Of a stretch of DNA of 6,389 bases, positions 1-5,700 are shown in pieces (positions within the stretch are counted from its first letter, which is position 1; every line of letters starts with the position of its first letter). The position numbers were made by a program, and so were the translations under genes. The stretch lies in assembly GCA_030646595.1 (NCBI GenBank), contig JAUSKS010000097.1, positions 1 through 6,389 of the forward strand, given 5' to 3'. The notes beneath the pieces are model-generated. The model did not search any database. It saw only the letters and a list, made by a program, of their open reading frames with translations, and was not told the origin of the DNA. Source of the DNA: Gallionellaceae bacterium. GTDB taxonomy: Bacteria; Pseudomonadota; Gammaproteobacteria; Burkholderiales; Gallionellaceae.

Positions 1-44
1 TCACACCAGGTTGTAGCGCACACAAGTCTGCGCACTCCATAACA

Positions 45-1085
45 TTACAATCCCTTTGCTTTACTCACGTAATCTATGGTGAGATTGACCCGGCGATTTT
101 CTCGCTCCCCTGCTTTAGTGTCGTTGTAAGCCACGCGGCGAGCCTGACCAAAACCTACAGCAGTTAAACGATTACGTTCGATACCAAATTTGTCCACCAG
201 ATAATTCACGACATTCTGCGCGCGCTGCTGAGACAATTTTAATCTTTCCGCAACGGTGCCGACTTCATTGCTGGTGTGACCCTCCACCGTAACCGTGGCA
301 GTTTTATTCTGCTTCATGAAATCCGCCACACTGGCCAGTTGCTCATGATATTGTCGCTTGACGTCGGTACGTTGCTTATCAAACTGTATATCCAGCGCGG
401 TTAAGGTAATTCTGCCCGGGTAAGGCCGGAATCCCTCCTGCGTATCCAAAACACAATCCACCACGGCATCTATCCGCCGGTTCATGCGCTTCCCATCCTC
501 AGTCTGGTTATCCGCCATCGGACGAGTATCCCCATAGCCTACTGCTTGCAGACGTGACCGGTCTATACCGGATTTTTCTACCAGATAGGCCACAACATTG
601 TCTGCACGGCGCTGCGATAATTTCATGTTGTGCTGTTCAGTACCCACTTCATCGGTATGCCCCTCAATCACCGCAGTGGTATCCGGGTACTTCTTCATAT
701 AACTGCCCAGGCGGGCGACATTGTTTTCATATTCGCGTTGTATCGCATCCTGATCAATTTCATATTGAATATCAAGGGTAGTGCAATACTCTATCTTGAT
801 GGGCGCAGATGCTACGGTACGTTCAGCAGCAGATGACACTTTTTTAACCAGGCTGGGGTCACATTCTTCTGTTGCCATCTCCGCTGTCCAATAACCGGTA
901 CGCCAGCAGGAACCATCGCTGCTCTTGACTACCGTTCCGGAAGAATCCAGCAAATACCCTGAGTTGGGCAGGGAAGGTGCTGCTTCTCTGGTCATCCTGT
1001 CGCCGCCGCAGGCTGTGACTATCAAAGCCAGCAGCACAACGCTCAAGCGGATTATTAAATTAAAAGGGTGATCGGATTTATTCAT
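45..1085 (-). CDS. Lipoprotein with two tandem OmpA peptidoglycan-binding domains
   Basis: The 346-residue product is a predicted lipoprotein: a hydrophobic stretch at about 10-25 ends in V-T-A-C with Cys26 as lipidation site and Gly at +2. Residues 43-76 hold a G-Y-x-x-D-S-x-G segment followed by C-W-R-T-G-Y-W and E-E-C-D-P, typical of betaproteobacterial OmpA-like proteins; Cys60 and Cys75 could pair. OmpA domain 1 (about 103-210) has G-H-T-D and L-S-x-x-R-A with Asp145 and Arg160, the 15-residue spacing known for the diaminopimelate-binding pair in E. coli OmpA. Domain 2 (about 228-340) is a clear duplicate but reads G-H-T-S-N-E-V-G, so the Asp is absent and one residue is inserted. No beta-barrel is present, so it probably tethers a membrane to peptidoglycan. 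I chose the ATG at 1085 because GAGGAG lies 7 bases upstream; an in-frame ATG at 1121 would add 12 residues before the signal sequence and has no such site. A terminator separates it from the preceding gene, so it probably has its own promoter. Confidence 0.93.
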   Translation of the reverse strand: MNKSDHPFNLIIRLSVVLLALIVTACGGDRMTREAAPSLPNSGYLLDSSGTVVKSSDGSCWRTGYWTAEMATEECDPSLVKKVSSAAERTVASAPIKIEYCTTLDIQYEIDQDAIQREYENNVARLGSYMKKYPDTTAVIEGHTDEVGTEQHNMKLSQRRADNVVAYLVEKSGIDRSRLQAVGYGDTRPMADNQTEDGKRMNRRIDAVVDCVLDTQEGFRPYPGRITLTALDIQFDKQRTDVKRQYHEQLASVADFMKQNKTATVTVEGHTSNEVGTVAERLKLSQQRAQNVVNYLVDKFGIERNRLTAVGFGQARRVAYNDTKAGERENRRVNLTIDYVSKAKGL

Positions 1086-1092
1086 TTTGTTT

Positions 1093-1098
1093 CTCCTC
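1093..1098 (-). promoter_or_regulatory. Ribosome binding site deciding the start of the tandem OmpA gene
   Basis: GAGGAG on the minus strand lies 7 bases before the ATG at 1085. It favours this start over the in-frame ATG at 1121, which would place extra polar residues ahead of the signal peptide. Confidence 0.75.
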
Positions 1099-1137
1099 GA
1101 AAGAGCCATACTTTGGCACACTATTTCTTCCTTATCT

Positions 1138-1153
1138 GTACGCTGACGTACGC
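1138..1153. repeat. Short direct repeat in the leader of the tandem OmpA gene
   Basis: GTACGC occurs twice (1138-1143 and 1148-1153) separated by TGAC, giving a 10-base period or about one helical turn. It lies in the 150-base gap between the terminator and the tandem OmpA start, where a promoter is expected. A regulator site is possible, but six-base copies could arise by chance. A TTGACT hexamer next to the terminator T-tract could be a -35 element, but I see no convincing -10 at the right distance. Confidence 0.3.
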
Positions 1154-1182
1154 AATCGAATTAATGGCAATGTATAGTCAAC

Positions 1183-1208
1183 AAAAAGGCCATCTCTCAG
1201 GACGGCCT
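1183..1208 (-). terminator. Rho-independent terminator after the DUF4398/OmpA gene
   Basis: Read on the minus strand, AGGCCGTC pairs with GATGGCCT (8 base pairs including one G-T) around the six-base loop CTGAGA, and a T-tract (TTTTTG) follows directly. It begins 27 bases after the stop codon of the DUF4398/OmpA gene. Stem and tail resemble, from memory, the second terminator of E. coli rRNA operons, with GGCC in the stem and a final TTTTTG. It should end the four-gene csbD-family unit and uncouple the tandem OmpA gene. Confidence 0.85.
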
Positions 1209-1235
1209 GTTTGGTTATTACCCGGAAAAATCCAG

Positions 1236-2210
1236 CTAGCGTTTTGCAATACTGCCATTGTCATCAGAAATAATAATTTCTACACGCCTGTTTGCCTGTC
1301 GGCTGGCTGCGCTATCATTACCTGCCACCGGGAAATTTTTACCATAACCACGGGTGGTGATACGATCAGCACTCACCTCCATATTGATCAACGCGGCGCG
1401 TACAGCATTAGCGCGCTGCTCCGATAACTGCTGGTTGTATTCATCGCTGCCCTTGCTATCGGTAAAGCCTTCCACCAAAATCTTGCGTTGCGGGTATTGC
1501 TTGAGCACATCGGTCAGCTTTTGCAAATTACGAGTGGCACCTGATTTCAACTGAGCCTTGCCCGAATCAAACAATACATCGCCCAAGGTAATGACCAAGC
1601 CACGATCAGTATTCTTGGCATTCAGCTCCTTCATTTGTGTCTCAAATTGACTGGCTCGCTCTTCTGCCTCTTTGACTTTTTGCTGCGCTGTCTGGGCCTC
1701 TTGCTGTGCTATTTGCATCTGCTGTTGCGATGCCGCAACATCCTGTTTTGATGCCTCAGCCATCAGCTGTGACTCTTTCGCATTCTGTTGCGCTGCTTGT
1801 GCTTCCTGCTTGGCCACTTCAGCACTTTGCACTGCTTTGTCTGCCTCATTTGTGCGGGCTTCCAGGCGGATTTTATTGCTCTCGGAGTTGGCATTGGAAA
1901 CGGCTATCTCCGCCTCTTTCTGTTTGGCCGTGGTCTGGGCTAAGGTTACTTTTTGTTGTGCCATATAAGCCAGATGCTCGATCTTGCTATTGTCCAGCTT
2001 TTTCTTCCATGCCTCATCCGCAGTATTTAATGCCTGGCCCGCCTCTTTTAATTCCAACGCAGCAAAGTTAACTACCTGGGGGTCGCTTGAGGCAGTCTGA
2101 TAATTGCTCCTGGCCTCTTCCAGACGGGCATTCTTTTTCGGTGCCGAGCTGCAAGCCGCCAGCATGGCCATAGCCATGAGCATAATAGATAGTGCGCGTT
2201 TTGATTGCAT
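1236..2210 (-). CDS. DUF4398/coiled-coil/OmpA-domain lipoprotein
   Basis: The 324-residue product has a signal peptide ending in L-A-A-C, with lipidated Cys20 and Ser at +2, which favours the outer membrane. Residues about 28-110 form a DUF4398-type helical region (A-L-E-L-K-E-A-G-Q-A-L). Residues about 85-200 are a long Gln/Ala/Glu/Lys-rich coiled coil of the T-A-Q-Q and A-Q-Q-E-A type. Residues about 205-316 are an OmpA domain beginning at G-L-V-I-T-L and ending at N-R-R-V-E-I-I-I, with G-F-T-D (Asp251) and L-S-x-x-R-A (Arg266) at the canonical 15-residue spacing. The architecture suggests a lipid anchor, a helical spacer across the periplasm and a peptidoglycan-binding head. It lies 22 bases after a DUF4398-only lipoprotein gene, and such pairing is familiar in proteobacteria. 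The ATG at 2210 was preferred because AGAGGA sits 6 bases upstream; the in-frame ATG at 2216 directly abuts that site. A strong terminator follows. Confidence 0.94.
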   Translation of the reverse strand: MQSKRALSIMLMAMAMLAACSSAPKKNARLEEARSNYQTASSDPQVVNFAALELKEAGQALNTADEAWKKKLDNSKIEHLAYMAQQKVTLAQTTAKQKEAEIAVSNANSESNKIRLEARTNEADKAVQSAEVAKQEAQAAQQNAKESQLMAEASKQDVAASQQQMQIAQQEAQTAQQKVKEAEERASQFETQMKELNAKNTDRGLVITLGDVLFDSGKAQLKSGATRNLQKLTDVLKQYPQRKILVEGFTDSKGSDEYNQQLSEQRANAVRAALINMEVSADRITTRGYGKNFPVAGNDSAASRQANRRVEIIISDDNGSIAKR

Positions 2211-2216
2211 GATCAT

Positions 2217-2222
2217 TCCTCT
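2217..2222 (-). promoter_or_regulatory. Ribosome binding site deciding the start of the DUF4398/OmpA gene
   Basis: AGAGGA on the minus strand is 6 bases before the ATG at 2210. It touches the alternative in-frame ATG at 2216, so that upstream codon is too close to be used efficiently. Confidence 0.75.
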
Positions 2223-2232
2223 GTGGGGGTAA

Positions 2233-2622
2233 TTATTTCGCTGAGCGACTTATCTCTTCACGTAATACCTGATTGCTTTCCTGCAATGCTTCGGCTGCTT
2301 TCTGAGCCTTGGCTGTACGCGCTTTTTTGGCGGCCAGTTGCGCATCCAGCTGCGCCTGTTCCGCCAGCCATTTGGCGCTGCCATTATCTTCCGCAGCCAC
2401 AGCCTTATCTGCCGCAGCCAGTTTGTCCTGAGCAGCCCCAAGCTCCACGGGTGCGAATTCAGTCGCACCGGCACTGACCGCTTCCGCTATTGCCGCTCTG
2501 GACACTGCCATCTGCTCTGTTGGCACAGGAGGTTTATTGCTGGCGCAGCTCACACTAAGCAAAACGACACCTGTAAGCAGCCCCATCCTTCCATACCACT
2601 CATACTCTGATACTTTTTTCAT
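2233..2622 (-). CDS. DUF4398 domain-containing lipoprotein
   Basis: The 129-residue product starts with a charged stretch and a hydrophobic core (about 13-24) leading to S-V-S-C, giving a probable lipidated Cys26 with Ala at +2. Ser rather than Leu at -3 makes the lipobox imperfect. The rest (about 35-125) is helical and Ala/Glu/Lys-rich, with the DUF4398 signature F-A-P-V-E-L-G-A-A-Q-D-K-L followed by a heptad-like A-x-x-D-K-A pattern. The family has no known enzymatic role; the members are small envelope proteins thought to act with OmpA-type partners. It resembles the N-terminal half of the next gene's product (N-F-A-A-L-E-L-K-E-A-G-Q-A-L), so the two look like paralogues, one with an added OmpA head. 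GGAGGA sits 8 bases before the ATG. It is 44 bases downstream of the C-x10-C gene and 22 bases before the DUF4398/OmpA gene, consistent with one operon. Confidence 0.9.
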   Translation of the reverse strand: MKKVSEYEWYGRMGLLTGVVLLSVSCASNKPPVPTEQMAVSRAAIAEAVSAGATEFAPVELGAAQDKLAAADKAVAAEDNGSAKWLAEQAQLDAQLAAKKARTAKAQKAAEALQESNQVLREEISRSAK

Positions 2623-2666
2623 TTTGATTCCTCCACCGGGTTATTAAATCCGGCCAGTCACATCCG

Positions 2667-3245
2667 TCAATTTTTGTAGCGCAAATTTGCTTCGTTCTCA
2701 CACTGAGACCGGGTTTCTCCGTATAAAGCATCACATTTCTCTTTTGCCAGTTTCATGTTCGCCTCATTTTTTTCCTGGGTAGCATCCGCACTGGCATCAG
2801 CCGATTTTTCGCCGGCTGTAGCATTCGCTTTGGAAATTTTCATTCTTGCCTTGGCATCAGCTTTGGCAGCGGTCTTCGCAGCCTTAGCTTCTTTGATACA
2901 CACATCTTTTTCATTGCCATTTTTGGCATCGCATTTTTCCTTGGCCACTTCATATTCGGCTTCCGCCCTGGCTTCCATCAGATTTTTATGCGTACGCGCG
3001 GTATGCTTGTATTTATCTTTCAGCTCTGCCTCGGCAACTTCCTCCTTGCCCTTGGCCTCGGCAATGCATATATCCTTTGCGTTGCCAGCCTGCGCATCAC
3101 AGTTTTCCTTGGCTGCAGCATATTCAGCCTGGATCCTTTCCTTGCCAGTCTTGTATTCATCCTTGGACATGTTTGCCGCAAAAGCAGCACCATTAACTGC
3201 CAGGCCAAGCGTAACTGCACTGATAGTCAGATTTAATTTATTCAT
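2667..3245 (-). CDS. Secreted Ala/Lys/Glu-rich protein with three C-x10-C repeats
   Basis: The 192-residue product has a Sec signal peptide (about 1-23, A-F-A at the cut) with no lipobox Cys, so it should be released into the periplasm. The mature chain is charged and helical, with three related segments centred on Cys49/Cys60, Cys105/Cys116 and Cys171/Cys182. Each reads A-K-E-x-C-D-A then ten residues between cysteines, and the first two share a preceding A-E-Y and a following C-I-x-E-A-K. The even cysteine number and fixed spacing suggest one disulfide per repeat, formed by the periplasmic oxidation machinery; metal binding is an alternative. Such proteins are often loosely labelled TolA-like because of Ala/Lys/Glu composition, but I see no TolA domain and assign no function. 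The ATG at 3245 follows AAGGAGA by 5 bases; an in-frame ATG at 3302 would add 19 residues before the signal peptide and is rejected. It lies 64 bases downstream of the CsbD-family gene. Confidence 0.88.
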   Translation of the reverse strand: MNKLNLTISAVTLGLAVNGAAFAANMSKDEYKTGKERIQAEYAAAKENCDAQAGNAKDICIAEAKGKEEVAEAELKDKYKHTARTHKNLMEARAEAEYEVAKEKCDAKNGNEKDVCIKEAKAAKTAAKADAKARMKISKANATAGEKSADASADATQEKNEANMKLAKEKCDALYGETRSQCENEANLRYKN

Positions 3246-3250
3246 GATTC

Positions 3251-3257
3251 TCTCCTT
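3251..3257 (-). promoter_or_regulatory. Ribosome binding site deciding the start of the C-x10-C gene
   Basis: AAGGAGA on the minus strand lies 5 bases before the ATG at 3245. It fixes the start so that the signal peptide is N-terminal, in place of the upstream in-frame ATG at 3302. Confidence 0.75.
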
Positions 3258-3309
3258 GTTTCGGTGAATGAAATGCCAAGCCAGGAATATTTTCCACAGC
3301 ATTTATTTA

Positions 3310-3525
3310 TTACAAACGCTCTTCCTCTTTCAGACGAGCTTGCCACTGTGCCACTTGTTTTTCTGCTGCGTCTTTGGAAATTCCATAAGCCTCCTGGATT
3401 TTTCCGGTCAGCTGGTCGCGCTTGCCGTGAATAATATCGATCTGGTCGTCGGTCAGCTTGCCCCACTGTTCCTTGACGTTACCCTTGAATTGCTTCCAGT
3501 TTCCTTCCACTTGATCCCAATTCAT
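3310..3525 (-). CDS. CsbD family general stress protein
   Basis: The 71-residue product matches the CsbD family (E. coli YjbJ type) over its full length. It starts M-N-W-D-Q-V-E-G-N-W-K-Q, then K-G-N-V-K-E-Q-W-G-K-L-T-D-D, and continues with G-K-R-D-Q-L-T-G-K-I-Q-E-x-Y-G-I. The size is usual for the family. There is no signal sequence, so it should be cytoplasmic. Family members are small, abundant, hydrophilic proteins induced by general stress; their biochemical activity is not established. AAGGAA precedes the ATG by about 8 bases. It is the first gene of the probable four-gene unit that ends at the terminator near 1183, so it may be the stress-responsive lead gene of an envelope operon. 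The 104-base upstream gap holds a 6-base inverted repeat but no promoter I can call with confidence. Confidence 0.95.
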   Translation of the reverse strand: MNWDQVEGNWKQFKGNVKEQWGKLTDDQIDIIHGKRDQLTGKIQEAYGISKDAAEKQVAQWQARLKEEERL

Positions 3526-3566
3526 TTTTTTTCCTTAAATGTAAGTTAATCATTACCCGACCGTCT

Positions 3567-3584
3567 CTTTCCCAGGCCGGAAAG
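3567..3584. repeat. Perfect inverted repeat upstream of the CsbD-family gene
   Basis: CTTTCC and GGAAAG (6 bases each) flank a 6-base spacer, placed 42-59 bases upstream of the CsbD-family start. No T-tract follows on either strand, so it does not look like an intrinsic terminator for the CHASE3 gene. It could be an operator or a leader hairpin; chance is also possible at this length. Confidence 0.3.
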
Positions 3585-3629
3585 TTAAGACCCGTTCAAT
3601 TGAAAGCCATTAAACTAAAGGGGAGCTAA

Positions 3630-4394
3630 TCATGTCGCCCCAATTGAAGCGGGTAAGGTCAGTTTATTGCAGACCTGAGCAGTTCTCTGTTTGTTAGCCC
3701 ACATAGTAATAATTTTTTTGCCGATCACGGCCTGCTGCAATGCCTGCTGCAATCTGTGCATAGCCTGCACAACTACCTGTTTCCAGCGCAAACCAAACAA
3801 CAGGTGAGAGAAAAAAATAGTAGAGGTAGCTATCCAAACCACTGCGGCAGGCGGTTTAATATCAGCGTGTTGGGCTATCGGTTTGCGGACATGCAGCATA
3901 TTTTTCTCGGCTGTTCTGGTTTCATAGGTAATTTTATTGATGACAGCCTGCACTTTCCGCCCATTTTTCAGCACTGGTTGTGCCGCACGGAACCCTTGCG
4001 CTTCATATATCTCCTGGCTGTGACCAAAAATATCTATTTGCCGGTTCACTGCATGATGCAATTCCCGGATGCGTTGCTGCTGCCCGGCATTGTCAGCAGT
4101 AAGATTATGCAAGCGTTCAAAAATGGAAGGCAGCTCAGCCAGAGCGGCATTCCGTTGGCCTATAAAAACCGGATTACCGCTAATAAAATAACTACGCTGT
4201 CCCGATTCTGCACGATGAAGAAGCAGGCGCAAATCAGCCAACCTGGCAACTATCTGCCGGCTCTGCTGCTCGCGTTTAACTTCTTTAATGGATTGCATGA
4301 CGTCATACCAGATCAGCGAACCGGGCACAGCCAGTACGGCCATGACCCCGACCAGACTACGCAGCAATATCTGCCATCCTGTTCCTTGCCTCAT
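3630..4394 (-). CDS. CHASE3-type membrane sensor protein without an output domain
   Basis: The 254-residue product has a first membrane helix at about 9-29, a periplasmic helical region at about 33-175, and a second membrane helix at about 183-203. The periplasmic part carries the CHASE3 signature A-E-S-G-Q-R-S-Y-F-I-S-G-N (residues 62-74) and a second helical half with G-Q-Q-Q-R-I-R-E-L, typical of these extracellular sensor domains in histidine kinases, GGDEF proteins and chemoreceptors. After the second helix only about 50 residues remain; I see no histidine kinase, GGDEF, HAMP or methyl-accepting domain. It therefore looks either like a stand-alone sensor that acts through a partner or like a degenerate receptor that has lost its output. 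The start at 4394 has only a weak ribosome site (GAG/AAGAA-like). It sits between gaps of 140 and 104 bases, so it may be transcribed separately from both neighbouring units. A run of seven A residues near the end (about 3713-3719) is a possible slip site, but shifting frame there did not reveal an output domain. Confidence 0.82.
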   Translation of the reverse strand: MRQGTGWQILLRSLVGVMAVLAVPGSLIWYDVMQSIKEVKREQQSRQIVARLADLRLLLHRAESGQRSYFISGNPVFIGQRNAALAELPSIFERLHNLTADNAGQQQRIRELHHAVNRQIDIFGHSQEIYEAQGFRAAQPVLKNGRKVQAVINKITYETRTAEKNMLHVRKPIAQHADIKPPAAVVWIATSTIFFSHLLFGLRWKQVVVQAMHRLQQALQQAVIGKKIITMWANKQRTAQVCNKLTLPASIGAT

Positions 4395-4421
4395 GATTCT
4401 TACTCAAAATGAATAACATCA

Positions 4422-4450
4422 TTGAGTTATACAGGGTATGGTTGAGTTAT
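4422..4450. repeat. Two 9-base direct repeats with 20-base period upstream of the CHASE3 gene
   Basis: TTGAGTTAT occurs at 4422-4430 and 4442-4450, separated by 11 bases, which places both copies on the same helix face. On the minus strand the copy nearer the gene overlaps a TATAAC hexamer (4426-4431), a -10-like box about 32 bases before the CHASE3 start. I see no good -35 hexamer for it. This layout would suit a regulator binding across a promoter, by repression or by activation in place of a -35. The repeat is seen directly; its role is inference. Confidence 0.45.
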
Positions 4451-4534
4451 TCTGTTCGGTGGCGGACATATCGCCTGCTGAATCCATCCCTGGAAAGGAC
4501 AATGAGGTAATGGCAAAGGAAAAACAGCAGAGAA

Positions 4535-5347
4535 CTAATGCAAGGTCGCTTGATACAACGGCATAACAACCGGCAACAAGGCTTCTATTTGCTGGATACG
4601 GTCTGCTTCTGCAGGATGGGTGCTGAGAAATTCCGGTGGCCGACTGCCTTGGCTGGCGCTGATCATTTTACGCCACAGGGTTACCCCGGCATGGGGATCG
4701 TAACCGGCACGAGCGCTTAATTCCAGACCGATACGATCCGCTTCGCTCTCATCTATACGGCTGAAGCGGGTCGCTACCAGCGCCTGATAAGCACCTTTGA
4801 CCAAGGTACCCGAGCCCTCACTGAAGCCGAACAATGCAGCACCGAGCTCAATGGTAGTTTGCGCAGCAATTGCCTGGGATACCTGTTCGCGCGAGTGTTC
4901 ACGCAAAGCATGAGCAATCTCATGGCCCATCACAATGGAAATTTCGTTGTCGGTCAATTGCAGGCGATTGATCAAACCAGTGTTAAACATAATCTTGCCG
5001 CCGGGCATGCAAAATGCGTTCAATTCATCACTGCCGAGCACATTGACTTCCCATTTCCACTGCGGTGCATCCGCGCGAAACACCGCAGTTTGCGGGGTAA
5101 TGCGGCTGGCTATAGCGCGTACCCGCTGCAGCAATGCACTATCATTATTTAGCGCGCCCTTGCTGGAAGCTTCGGTTTTCAGCTTGGCGTAACTTTGCGC
5201 CCCCATCTGTTCCAGTTGTTGCGAAGAAACCAACATGAGTTGCGAGCGTTTGGCACCTACTGCACCCCCTGCGGTCGTGGTCTGGCATCCTGCCAACAGT
5301 CCGGACAAGCCAAGCAACACTATTGCTGCACCTGAAAATTTATGCAT
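4535..5347 (-). CDS. M48 family zinc metalloprotease lipoprotein (LoiP/YcaL-like)
   Basis: The 270-residue product has a signal peptide ending in L-L-A-G-C, with lipidated Cys21 and Gln at +2, pointing to the periplasmic face of the outer membrane. The peptidase domain spans about 60-262. The zinc-binding H-E-I-A-H is at 142-146 with catalytic Glu143, and the third ligand is the first Glu of E-x-x-A-D at 200-204. Other family marks are N-A-F-C-M-P-G-G (110-117), the downstream A-L-R-E-H-S-R-E-Q and the C-terminal S-T-H-P (242-245). All catalytic residues are present, so it should be active. Relatives such as E. coli LoiP and BepA work in outer-membrane protein quality control, but no TPR repeats like those of BepA are present. 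It is the third gene of a tight unit, 29 bases after the SlyB-like gene. The ribosome site is weak (GATGGG region). No terminator hairpin was found after it. Confidence 0.95.
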   Translation of the reverse strand: MHKFSGAAIVLLGLSGLLAGCQTTTAGGAVGAKRSQLMLVSSQQLEQMGAQSYAKLKTEASSKGALNNDSALLQRVRAIASRITPQTAVFRADAPQWKWEVNVLGSDELNAFCMPGGKIMFNTGLINRLQLTDNEISIVMGHEIAHALREHSREQVSQAIAAQTTIELGAALFGFSEGSGTLVKGAYQALVATRFSRIDESEADRIGLELSARAGYDPHAGVTLWRKMISASQGSRPPEFLSTHPAEADRIQQIEALLPVVMPLYQATLH

Positions 5348-5376
5348 GAAAACCCATCAAAAATCGAAACATGCGG

Positions 5377-5694
5377 CTAGCGCATTAATATGCCGTTTTC
5401 TACCCTGACCAGATCGCCGACTCTGATATTGCCATTATCCGCCTGCACCAAATAACGGAAAGTACCATTGTCCATGCGTACGGAAAATCTGTAAACATTA
5501 CCGGCAATGGGGCTGACCCCACTGCGGCCATCGTTTGGCTGCACCAGCTCGATAGATTGCACCACACCGTATTCCGGAAAAACATGGTTCGCATTGGGGG
5601 GAAGACGGTTATCACGTGCATTAGGGTCTGCCGTTCCGCAGGCACCAAGCCCCAATAAAACACAGCAAATAATGATTCGCCTCAGCATACTCAT
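5377..5694 (-). CDS. Small SlyB-like lipoprotein lacking the glycine zipper
   Basis: The 105-residue product has a hydrophobic signal sequence and a good lipobox L-G-A-C (Cys19, Gly at +2). Its body contains Y-G-V-V-Q-S-I-E-L-V and then Y-R-F-S-V-R-M-D-N-G-T-F-R-Y-L-V-Q, ending in V-G-D-L-V-R-V-E-N-G. This is the pattern of the start and end of SlyB/17-kDa-antigen outer-membrane lipoproteins, but the Gly-rich zipper that normally lies between them is missing and only a short N-D-G-R-S-G linker remains. It probably forms a small beta-rich domain on the periplasmic face of the outer membrane; its role is unknown. The start is uncertain: a TTG at 5700 directly follows the stop of the BON gene, and ATGs lie at 5694 and 5688. 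I chose 5694, though none has a clear ribosome site, so translational coupling to the BON gene is likely. It is followed 29 bases later by the M48 gene. Confidence 0.85.
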   Translation of the reverse strand: MSMLRRIIICCVLLGLGACGTADPNARDNRLPPNANHVFPEYGVVQSIELVQPNDGRSGVSPIAGNVYRFSVRMDNGTFRYLVQADNGNIRVGDLVRVENGILMR

Positions 5695-5700
5695 GGTCAA

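Noticed and set aside
1..45. A 14-codon frame on the minus strand whose ATG overlaps the stop of the tandem OmpA gene (TAATG) and which ends at the window edge
   Set aside because: The start-stop overlap is suggestive, but a 14-residue product with no recognisable motif and no ribosome site is more simply chance. No terminator was seen in these bases either.
1779..1860. Repetitive Gln/Ala codons in the coiled-coil region considered as a DNA repeat array
   Set aside because: The repetition is at protein level with varied codons and spacing, as expected for a coiled coil; no regular unit typical of a CRISPR or tandem array is present.
1672..2071. Cys-rich plus-strand frames opposite the coiled-coil region of the DUF4398/OmpA gene
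   Set aside because: The Cys-rich reading comes from the complement of Gln/Ala repeats; the coiled-coil and OmpA frame is far better supported.
2628..2656. Small hairpin (CCGG arms) between the C-x10-C gene and the DUF4398 gene, considered as a terminator
   Set aside because: Only four strong pairs, a mismatch after them and no T-tract; the 44-base gap fits an operon.
2755..3267. A 170-codon plus-strand frame opposite the C-x10-C gene, rich in Ala, Ser, Phe and Leu
   Set aside because: Its hydrophobic composition is what the complement of Ala/Lys/Glu-rich codons gives. The minus-strand gene has a signal peptide, a ribosome site and repeats.
3713..3719. Seven-base A/T run near the end of the CHASE3 gene as a frameshift hiding an output domain
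   Set aside because: Removing or adding one base gives only short frames that stop within about 20 codons, without any kinase, GGDEF or receptor motif.
3756..4412. A 218-codon open frame on the plus strand opposite the CHASE3 gene
   Set aside because: It mirrors the CHASE3 gene almost entirely, its product has no recognisable domain, and the minus-strand frame has a clear CHASE3 signature with two membrane helices.
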